Source of the DNA: JBAYST01 sp041676005
Lineage (GTDB): Bacteria; Bacillota_I; Bacilli_A; RFN20; CAG-826
Length of the DNA: 11,848 nt
Direction of reading: 5' to 3'
Assembly: GCA_041676005.1 (NCBI GenBank)
Contig: JBAYST010000030.1
Span: 1-11,848, forward strand
The position numbers and the translations under genes were made by a program. Positions within the stretch are counted from its first letter, which is position 1. The number at the start of each line of letters is the position of its first letter. This document shows positions 5,705-11,848 of the stretch, in pieces. Under the pieces are notes generated by a model. The model did no database searches, was not told the DNA's origin, and saw only the letters and a program-made list of their open reading frames with translations.

Positions 5705-7768
5705 TTATTTTTTCTCAGTCGTCTTTGTTTTTTTAACTTTGACAGGAGTTACGACTTCTGCATCAATTGGTGCTTCTACCACAATTGGTGTTTCTTCAGC
5801 GGCTGGAGTTTTAACCTTTACTCGTTTAGAAGGAAGTTTTCGCTCTGTGAGCAAGGTTTCAATTTCTTCAGCGGTAATCGTCTCGTTTTCTAATAATGTA
5901 TTAGCAATTAAAACGACATCGTCACGATGAGCTTCGAGAATTCGTCGCGCTTCTTTATGTGCGCTATCGATAATTTTTCTGATTTCTTTATCGATTTCAA
6001 AAGCGATTTCAGTCGAGAAATTCTTTTGGCTGGAAGTGTAATCTCTTCCGAGAAACACTGAACCTGTATCTTTTTCATACTGAATCGGTCCTAAAGAAGA
6101 CATTCCTAATTCAGTGACCATCATTCGCGCAATTCTAGTTGCTACTTCAATATCGTTTTGAGCTCCTGTAGAAATGTCATCAAAGAAAATTTCTTCTGAT
6201 GTTCTTCCGGCTAGGTAGCCAACAATTCGGGCTTCAAGTTCTTTTTTGGTCAATAAGAAGCGATCATCTTCAGGAGTCATCAAGACATGGCCACCTGTAT
6301 ATCCACGAGGGATGATAGTGATTTTTTGAACTTTGTCTGAATGTGGTGAAAATAATCCCACCACAGCATGACCGGCTTCATGGAACGCAATTGCCTTTCT
6401 TTCATGTTCGTTCATAGAACGAGAACTTTTCGCAGGACCGGAAATTCTTCGATCGATAGCTTCGTCAATATCTTCTAAACAAACCGCTGGGGCATTACGT
6501 CGCACAGCGAGAATTGCAGCTTCGTTTAAAACGTTTTCTAAATCCGCTCCAGAAAACCCAACAGTTCTTTTGGCGATTGCACTAAAATCAACGCTAGCAT
6601 CGATAGTTTTATTGCGAGCGTGAACTTTCATAATCGCTTCTCGACCATGTCTATCTGGTAAAGAAACGGTAATTTTACGATCGAACCGGCCCGCTCTTAA
6701 AAGTGCAGGATCTAAGACGTCATCTCTATTGGTCGCAGCGATGACAATAATGCCTGCGTTATCAGAAAAGCCATCCATTTCTACGAGGAGTTGATTTAAA
6801 GTTTGCTCACGTTCATCGTTTCCACCACCGAGTCCGGCGCCTCTTTGACGTCCGACCGCATCGATTTCATCAATAAAAATCAAACACGGTGCATTTTCTT
6901 TTGCAACCTTGAACATATCTCTAACTCTTCCAGCTCCAACGCCGACAAACATTTCGACAAAATCTGAACCTGAAATTGAATAAAATGGAACTCCTGCTTC
7001 TCCAGCGACTGCTTTTGCAAGCAGGGTTTTTCCAGAACCTGGAGGCCCGACCAACAAGACTCCTTTAGGAAGTTTTGCACCGAATTTTGCAAACCTTTTC
7101 GGTTCTTTTAGATAAAGAACTAATTCTTCCATTTCGAGTTTTTCTTCATCGCAACCAGCGACATCATCAAAGTTTATTTTTGAACGAGTTTCGCGTCTTG
7201 CTCGAGATTTATTAAATTCAAGCGCTTTGTTATTTGTTCCTGCGATGCTTTTTGAGAATCTTGAAAACAAGAGAATCGCTATTCCAATCGTCACTACTCC
7301 TAAAATAATTGTCGGTCCCCATGTATCCCAGAAACTTGTGACATAAATGTCAACAACAGTCACTTTAGTGTGAAAGTTTGTCAAATCACTAATCGAGGTT
7401 AAAGTAACATCGAGTGTCTCACCTGGAGCACCATCTTTTGCGACTTCAGTGATCCAAATTGGGTTTGAATATTCTCCCCAAGTTAAAGTGACAATAAATT
7501 CTTTTTCTTTAGCAGTATCAGGTGTTGCACTGTATTCTTTGTATTTGCCTTCTAAAATAACGACGGTTTGCGCTTTAGGAGTGACTTGAACTTCGCTCAC
7601 TCGATCGTTGACTAAAACGGTAACATATTGTTCCGCGGTCAAAACTTCAGCTTTTGAACCACCGCCGAGTATGAGCCAGATAAATGCTCCAATAATACCG
7701 ATTACTAGAACAAACGAAAGGAGAAAACTCCATTGATTTCTTTTTTGGGGTTGTTGAACTTCTGCCAT
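5705..7768 (-). CDS. ftsH: ATP-dependent zinc metalloprotease FtsH
   Basis: 687 residues. A membrane-anchored AAA+ hexamer that extracts and degrades misfolded membrane proteins and short-lived regulators. Order seen: short cytosolic N-terminus, TM1 (about 14-35), extracytoplasmic domain (about 40-150), TM2 (about 152-170). The AAA module has Walker A GPPGSGKT (241-248), pore motif FVGVG (274-278), Walker B LIFIDEID (296-303), and a second region of homology ending LLRAGRFDR (357-364). The M41 protease has zinc site HEAGH (463-467) and third ligand D539 in STGAQND. A Lys/Pro/Val/Glu-rich tail of about 38 residues follows the conserved part. ATG at 7768 has GGGAGGT 5-7 nt upstream. It lies 96 bp after tilS with its own promoter; the tilS-ftsH adjacency (with hpt between) is a Firmicutes hallmark, and hpt is absent here. 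Confidence 0.98.
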   Translation of the reverse strand: MAEVQQPQKRNQWSFLLSFVLVIGIIGAFIWLILGGGSKAEVLTAEQYVTVLVNDRVSEVQVTPKAQTVVILEGKYKEYSATPDTAKEKEFIVTLTWGEYSNPIWITEVAKDGAPGETLDVTLTSISDLTNFHTKVTVVDIYVTSFWDTWGPTIILGVVTIGIAILLFSRFSKSIAGTNNKALEFNKSRARRETRSKINFDDVAGCDEEKLEMEELVLYLKEPKRFAKFGAKLPKGVLLVGPPGSGKTLLAKAVAGEAGVPFYSISGSDFVEMFVGVGAGRVRDMFKVAKENAPCLIFIDEIDAVGRQRGAGLGGGNDEREQTLNQLLVEMDGFSDNAGIIVIAATNRDDVLDPALLRAGRFDRKITVSLPDRHGREAIMKVHARNKTIDASVDFSAIAKRTVGFSGADLENVLNEAAILAVRRNAPAVCLEDIDEAIDRRISGPAKSSRSMNEHERKAIAFHEAGHAVVGLFSPHSDKVQKITIIPRGYTGGHVLMTPEDDRFLLTKKELEARIVGYLAGRTSEEIFFDDISTGAQNDIEVATRIARMMVTELGMSSLGPIQYEKDTGSVFLGRDYTSSQKNFSTEIAFEIDKEIRKIIDSAHKEARRILEAHRDDVVLIANTLLENETITAEEIETLLTERKLPSKRVKVKTPAAEETPIVVEAPIDAEVVTPVKVKKTKTTEKK

Positions 7769-7797
7769 ATATACCTCCCGTGATAAACATTTGAATT

Positions 7798-7813
7798 GAT
7801 AAATATATTTATC
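7798..7813. promoter_or_regulatory. Perfect 16-bp palindrome GATAAATATATTTATC in the ftsH 5' UTR
   Basis: The two halves are exact reverse complements with no spacer. The site lies about 12 nt downstream of the predicted ftsH transcription start and about 18 nt upstream of the Shine-Dalgarno. TGATAAA occurs on the plus strand at 7781-7787 and again at 7797-7803, 16 bp apart. It does not match CIRCE or the CtsR heptad repeat. A repressor operator is possible; so is a chance AT palindrome. Confidence 0.35.
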
Positions 7814-7831
7814 CGCGTAAATGCTAAACCA

Positions 7832-7859
7832 ATTATATAGAAATTATGCTTATTTTCAA
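7832..7859 (-). promoter_or_regulatory. ftsH promoter (sigma-A type)
   Basis: On the minus strand a -35 TTGAAA (7859-7854, five of six matches), a 16-nt spacer and a perfect -10 TATAAT (7837-7832). It starts 5 nt after the tilS stop. Predicted transcription start is near 7825, giving a leader of roughly 57 nt. No terminator follows tilS, so readthrough from upstream is also likely. Confidence 0.75.
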
Positions 7860-7864
7860 ACAAA

Positions 7865-9073
7865 TTACTTTTTTACGTAGAAATTTAAACCTTTTGTCAT
7901 TTTGAATTCCTTCCGGTAACGAGGAATATAAATGATTGTATTGTCTTTATTGACAATAACTGGCCATCTTTTACGTAAAGAAGCAGGCATTTTCCAGTCG
8001 ATAAAGAGCCTTCTAACTTCGACTTGATAACTGTTGATGACCATCACATCGCTTTTGAGTGCATTCCTGATTGTCAGCGGGTAATCTTCTTCTCTTACAT
8101 TTCTATTAGAAGCATCGATAGTAAAATCTAAATAAAAATATTTATTATCGAGAACTTTAGGTTTTTCTAATTTGTACTCAAAAACATAATTTTCTTCACC
8201 ATTATGAAAAGTGATAAAGTCGTATTCTTTGATAAAAATCAATTTCGGATTAATTTTTAAAGACACATTTGGTTTAGGGCTATTTAAAATCTTTTTTATT
8301 TCTTTACTTAAAGATGCACTGATAGAAGCGTCTTCTTGAATTCTTCTAGCCATAAGCACTAACGCTCTTTGCAATTCGTCTTCAGCCAAAGACAAAAGAA
8401 CATTTTTTGAACTGAGATCGACTTTTGCTAATTTCTTATAGATCTCTCCAATCATAAGATTTAATTCTCTCATTTTGTTGATCTCGGTTTGTCGTTCCCA
8501 TGCGTTCATTTTTGAAACGATAGTGTGTCGAATCACATTTCGAGCGAAGGTGTTGGAAAAATTGCTTTGATCAATTGAATAAGGAACATTATTTGTTTGA
8601 CAATATAATTCAAGATCTTTTTTGGAAAAATCTAAAAGAGGCCTTATGACGTTCATTTTAAAAATTCTGGTTTGTTCTTTGATACCGTAATATTCAACAA
8701 AGCCTCCACGTTGTCGTTGTAAGAAATAAGTTTCTAATGAATCATCTTGATGTTGGGCAACAAGAAGAGCTTCAACTTCGTTTTCATCATAGACTTCTTT
8801 GAAGAATTTATAACGGATTTGCCGAGCTTTTGCTTCAAAATTCGCATCTTTCTTTGGAACTTTAGCATATAAAATCTCAATTTGAATATCGCGCTCGGCA
8901 CAATAATAATTGAGATCGAGAGTCTCTTGTTTTGCTTCTTTTCTCACTCCGTAATTAACGTGTGCAACAATAAAATTGAAGCCTTCTTTTTCGAGCATAT
9001 CTAAAAGAGCCATCGAGTCCGGGCCATATGAGCAAGCGAGCAAATATCTTTTATTTTTATTGAGTTTTAACAT
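7865..9073 (-). CDS. tilS: tRNA(Ile)-lysidine synthase
   Basis: 402 residues. It uses ATP and lysine to convert C34 of the CAU-anticodon tRNA-Ile to lysidine, switching it from Met to Ile decoding; it is essential where that tRNA is the sole AUA reader. The N-type ATP pyrophosphatase domain has the PP-loop at 15-20 as SYGPDS (family usually SGGxDS), AHVNYGVR (37-44), a QHQDDSLETYFLQRQRGG stretch (107-124), RPLLDFSKKDLE, and SNFSNTFARNVIRH (170-183). The C-terminal TilS domain ends with FIDWKMP...LRKRWPVIV. The ATG at 9073 overlaps the preceding S4 gene by 7 nt, with GAGGA about 8-9 nt upstream, indicating translational coupling. The Gly-to-Tyr PP-loop change is notable, but the rest of the active site looks intact. 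Confidence 0.95.
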   Translation of the reverse strand: MLKLNKNKRYLLACSYGPDSMALLDMLEKEGFNFIVAHVNYGVRKEAKQETLDLNYYCAERDIQIEILYAKVPKKDANFEAKARQIRYKFFKEVYDENEVEALLVAQHQDDSLETYFLQRQRGGFVEYYGIKEQTRIFKMNVIRPLLDFSKKDLELYCQTNNVPYSIDQSNFSNTFARNVIRHTIVSKMNAWERQTEINKMRELNLMIGEIYKKLAKVDLSSKNVLLSLAEDELQRALVLMARRIQEDASISASLSKEIKKILNSPKPNVSLKINPKLIFIKEYDFITFHNGEENYVFEYKLEKPKVLDNKYFYLDFTIDASNRNVREEDYPLTIRNALKSDVMVINSYQVEVRRLFIDWKMPASLRKRWPVIVNKDNTIIYIPRYRKEFKMTKGLNFYVKK

Positions 9074-9327
9074 TGGTATATTCCTCGCTCCAATTTATCA
9101 ATCACTGTTCCACCAACTAAAATTTTCTTTCCTTCTTGTTTGATCGATGCTTCGATGATAAGAGTGGTGTTGCCCATATAAATTGTTAAGGTATCTCCAT
9201 CTTTTATTTGCGAAGAAGGTTTAGCGATTTTATCGTTGATCAGAACATTACCGCTTTCGATAAACGATTTACTCAAAACTCGTCTTGCCACGAGGTTTAC
9301 ATATTTTAAATATAAATCCGCTCTCAT
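9067..9327 (-). CDS. rqcP: S4-domain RNA-binding protein, RqcP (YabO/Hsp15-like)
   Basis: 86 residues, essentially one S4 RNA-binding domain: MRADLYLKYVNLVARRVLSK, then FIESGNVLINDKIAKPSSQIKDGDTLTI. This size and the mfd-proximal position match YabO/RqcP of Firmicutes, which acts with RqcH on stalled 50S-peptidyl-tRNA complexes, promoting alanine tailing in ribosome-associated quality control. RqcP identity is inferred from architecture and synteny; a generic Hsp15-type protein cannot be excluded from sequence alone. The ATG at 9327 follows the mfd TAA by one base, and its AAGGAGG (9340-9334) lies inside the last mfd codons. It ends overlapping tilS by 7 nt. The Cys at the C-terminus is unusual but harmless. 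Confidence 0.88.
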   Translation of the reverse strand: MRADLYLKYVNLVARRVLSKSFIESGNVLINDKIAKPSSQIKDGDTLTIYMGNTTLIIEASIKQEGKKILVGGTVIDKLERGIYQC

Positions 9328-9328
9328 C

Positions 9329-11848
9329 TTAATCCTCCTTCATTTTATTATTTGTTCTTACAACCTGTAAGAGAGATTTCAAAATATTTTCTAAATCGTT
9401 GACCCAGGAGTTTCTTTTTTCAAGTCTGATTTTAAATCTTTTTTGAACATAAGTGACTTTTGTATAACCAATAAATGGAATCAATGCTTCAAAAAGCATA
9501 TTTCCAACTCCTCTTATTTGAAGATATTCTTCTCCTAAAACAATGTTGATGTAATTCTTATACACTTGAAGAACTTCTAACTTAGTTTTTTCTTTTAAAA
9601 TATCGATTGAACGACGTTTGAATAAAAGCGTAACAGGTGGGGGAATTTTACCATATATATCTCTCATCTTTATTTCAATAATTGAAAGATCTTCTAAAGT
9701 TTTAGCACCTTCAATCGTCTGATATAACTCAATTTTATCCATTTCAGCAGCGTATTCACTTGGAATATAAGCATCGAATTCAAGATTTGTCGCTTGTTCA
9801 ATTTTATTTTCTTCACTTTCACCGGTCATCTTTTCTTTTACCGCTTCATTTAAGAGTTTTATATACATATCTAGTCCGATAGAATCTATGAAACCAGCTT
9901 GTTCAGGACCAAGAATATCTCCTGCTCCACGTATCATCAAATCTCTTTGCGCTACTTTATAACCGCTTCCTAATGCAGTGAAATCTTTAATCGTCTGCAA
10001 TCTTTTTTGAGCTTTTTCGGTTAAAACTTTATTTCCGTTATACATGAGATAAGCATAAGCAATTCGATCACTTCTACCGACTCTACCTTTGATTTGATAA
10101 AGCTGCGCTAAACCATAATGGTCAGAATCTTCTACAATGATCATGTTTGCATTAGGAATATCGATTCCGTTTTCAATAATCGATGTACAAACTAAAATAT
10201 CTAATTCGTTATTTGTGTATTTAAGCATCGTCTCATCGACCGCATCTTTATCCATTTTCCCGTGTGCTATTCCAATTGTTGCCTGTGGCAACATTCTTTG
10301 CAATTTGTTTGCGGTTGCATATAATGTCGAAACTTTATTGTGAAGATAAAAGACTTGCCCGTTTCTTGCGAGTTCTCGTTCAATTAGTTCTTTAACGACT
10401 TCTCCTTTATAAGGAACGACATATGTTTGAACTGGAAATCGGTCTTCAGGAGCAGTATTGATAATTGACATACTTCTTACGCCGAGCAATGAAATTTGTA
10501 AAGTTCTCGGAATTGGAGTTGCGGTTAATGTCAAAACGTCAACGTTTGTTTTGAGTTCTTTTATCTTCTCTTTTTGTTCAACTCCGAATCTCTGCTCTTC
10601 GTCAATTATCAACAAACCCAAGTCATTGAATGAGATTTTTTTTGAGAGAAGTTTATGTGTTCCGATGGCTAAATGGTAAGAACCATCTTTAACTCCCTCG
10701 CGATATTTTCTTTCATCTTTTCCACTCACCAATCGAGAAAAAAGTGCGACTTTAATGTCAAACGCCTTAAATCTTTCTACAGCAGTTTCAAAATGTTGTC
10801 TTGCTAAAAGAGTGGTCGGGCATAAAATTGCCACTTGTTTACCGTTGTTGATCGCTTTAAATGCCGCTCGGAAAGCTACTTCTGTTTTCCCAAAACCGAC
10901 ATCACCACATAAAAGACGGTCCATCGGTATGTTTTTTTCCATATCGTCTTTGATTTCTTTCAAAGTTCGCTCTTGATCGTCGGTTAATTGATGAACAAAA
11001 CGTCTTTCGAAATCAATTTGAAATTCATCGTCGGATTTAAATGCAAAACCTTTAATATTGTTTCTTTCGGTATATAGATACATCAGCCGTTCGGCGAGTT
11101 GATTTACTCTTTCTTTAATTCTTCGTTTTGTATTTTCCCAATCTTTAGAATGGAGGCGCGATAACCGTGGCGCATGGCCTTCTTTACCGATGTATTTTCT
11201 CACCAATTGGAATTGTTCTAATGGAACATATAAAAAGTCTGTTCCTGAATAAGCGATTTTAATGAAATCTTTATGGATATTTTCAATTTCTAAAGTTTCC
11301 AAAGAAATGAATTGCCCGATGCCTTGATATTCGTGAACAACATAATCCCCAGGCTCTAAATCCTCATAAGATTTTAAGATTGTTGCCTCTTTAAATTTAT
11401 TAGTATAACGAACGCTTTTGGTCTTCGAATTGAACAACTCTTTATTCGATAAAATTGCCACCTTTTCATCTTCTAAAATCACTCCTTGTTCGAGGTTGAA
11501 AAAAGTGAGGGAAATATTACTGTTTTTAGGAAGCGTTAACCCATCGACTTTATCGAAAGAAATATTCTCATCGAGAAGCATTTTTTCACAGGCATTTAAT
11601 TGCTCATAAGTCGATAACGAAATGATGATTTGATAAGCATCGTTCAAGTATGATCTTATAATGTTTAAAGTGTCTGCGAGTTTAGAGGCTAAAAACGGCA
11701 CAGAACGGAAATTAAATTCGTGATTTTTAAATGATTTTTGCAGTGGATACGTACAAATCATGCGCGAATTGTTGATTTTTTGACTGATATCTTGATTTAC
11801 CTCCAAACCAGGAATCATCCGATTTTCTGCAATTAAATCTTGAAAATA
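9329..11848 (-). CDS. mfd: Transcription-repair coupling factor Mfd, partial (5' end beyond right edge)
   Basis: 839 residues of the C-terminal part are visible, and the frame stays open through the right edge (YFQDLIAENR precedes the ATG at 11818), so that ATG is internal; full Mfd is about 1150-1180 residues. Positions counted from that Met: RNA-polymerase-interacting (CarD-like) domain about 148-210 (DYVVHEYQGIGQF); SF2/RecG-like translocase with Walker A GDVGFGKT (305-312), DEEQ box (406-409), LTATPIPRTL (431-440), SIIENGIDIP (546-555) and QIKGRVGRSDR (575-585); C-terminal TRCF domain about 670-800. Mfd displaces stalled RNA polymerase and recruits UvrA through an N-terminal region, mostly outside the window. 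The last codons (MKED) contain the Shine-Dalgarno of the next gene, so rqcP is translationally coupled to mfd. Confidence 0.97.
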   Translation of the reverse strand, partial: YFQDLIAENRMIPGLEVNQDISQKINNSRMICTYPLQKSFKNHEFNFRSVPFLASKLADTLNIIRSYLNDAYQIIISLSTYEQLNACEKMLLDENISFDKVDGLTLPKNSNISLTFFNLEQGVILEDEKVAILSNKELFNSKTKSVRYTNKFKEATILKSYEDLEPGDYVVHEYQGIGQFISLETLEIENIHKDFIKIAYSGTDFLYVPLEQFQLVRKYIGKEGHAPRLSRLHSKDWENTKRRIKERVNQLAERLMYLYTERNNIKGFAFKSDDEFQIDFERRFVHQLTDDQERTLKEIKDDMEKNIPMDRLLCGDVGFGKTEVAFRAAFKAINNGKQVAILCPTTLLARQHFETAVERFKAFDIKVALFSRLVSGKDERKYREGVKDGSYHLAIGTHKLLSKKISFNDLGLLIIDEEQRFGVEQKEKIKELKTNVDVLTLTATPIPRTLQISLLGVRSMSIINTAPEDRFPVQTYVVPYKGEVVKELIERELARNGQVFYLHNKVSTLYATANKLQRMLPQATIGIAHGKMDKDAVDETMLKYTNNELDILVCTSIIENGIDIPNANMIIVEDSDHYGLAQLYQIKGRVGRSDRIAYAYLMYNGNKVLTEKAQKRLQTIKDFTALGSGYKVAQRDLMIRGAGDILGPEQAGFIDSIGLDMYIKLLNEAVKEKMTGESEENKIEQATNLEFDAYIPSEYAAEMDKIELYQTIEGAKTLEDLSIIEIKMRDIYGKIPPPVTLLFKRRSIDILKEKTKLEVLQVYKNYINIVLGEEYLQIRGVGNMLFEALIPFIGYTKVTYVQKRFKIRLEKRNSWVNDLENILKSLLQVVRTNNKMKED
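9334..9340 (-). promoter_or_regulatory. rqcP ribosome binding site inside the end of mfd
   Basis: A perfect AAGGAGG, 6 nt before the rqcP ATG, encoded within the final Lys-Glu-Asp codons of mfd; the mfd TAA lies between the site and the start. Ribosomes finishing mfd would be placed directly for re-initiation. Confidence 0.9.

Noticed and set aside
6880..7092. Minus-strand 70-residue frame
   Set aside because: Out-of-frame reading of the FtsH AAA module, whose motifs are intact in the main frame.
7769..7864. CIRCE or CtsR operator controlling ftsH
   Set aside because: Neither TTAGCACTC-N9-GAGTGCTAA nor the GTCAAA heptad pair is present; only a TTAGCA fragment occurs by chance.
11816..11818. 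ATG as the mfd start
   Set aside because: The frame continues upstream without a stop to the window edge and the protein would lack the whole N-terminal part of Mfd.
1..11848. A novel defence, mobile or biosynthetic system
   Set aside because: Every coding stretch is accounted for by recognised housekeeping families; no cargo genes, CRISPR repeats, phage genes or toxin-antitoxin pairs were seen.

Overview
The window is a compact block of bacterial housekeeping genes, all on the minus strand. It looks like an AT-rich, low-GC Gram-positive of the Bacilli/Mollicutes-related branch. Three things suggest this: the gene set (GdpP, RqcP/YabO, TilS, FtsH and DusB next to LysRS), strong AAGGAGG-type ribosome binding sites, and a gene order that is a shortened version of the Bacillus subtilis mfd-to-lysS region. 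UGA is read as stop (dusB ends on TGA at the family's normal length) and Trp is TGG, so this is the standard bacterial code and not the Mycoplasma/Spiroplasma code. A reduced-genome relative such as the Acholeplasma, Izemoplasma, RF39 or Erysipelotrichia groups would fit, but I cannot assign a genus.

In the direction of transcription (right to left): mfd (5' end cut by the right edge), rqcP-like S4 gene, tilS, ftsH, an intrinsic terminator, dusB, lysS and a second intrinsic terminator. Then comes a new promoter with a structured leader driving rpsF-ssb-rpsR, a third terminator, a 208-bp spacer rich in inverted repeats, and gdpP (3' end cut by the left edge). mfd/rqcP/tilS are tightly packed (1-bp gap, then a 7-bp overlap). 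ftsH has its own good promoter in the tilS-ftsH gap. No gene-free stretch exceeds about 210 bases, and I see no tRNA, rRNA, CRISPR or mobile element.

The genes cover transcription-coupled repair (Mfd), ribosome rescue (RqcP), tRNA modification and charging (TilS lysidine, DusB dihydrouridine, LysRS), membrane proteolysis (FtsH), small-subunit assembly (bS6, bS18), replication (SSB) and c-di-AMP turnover (GdpP). In B. subtilis the mfd...lysS set and the rpsF-ssb-rpsR / gdpP sets lie on opposite sides of the replication origin. Here they are contiguous and co-oriented.

I found no unknown multi-gene system. The points worth a second look are regulatory or sequence-level. The ftsH terminator is jammed against an SD-less dusB start. 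There are perfect palindromes upstream of gdpP and in the ftsH 5' UTR, and a two-hairpin rpsF leader without the expected CCG. bS18 has a half-lost zinc site, and TilS has an altered PP-loop. ssb has a GTG start, so an ATG-based call would be 12 residues too long.
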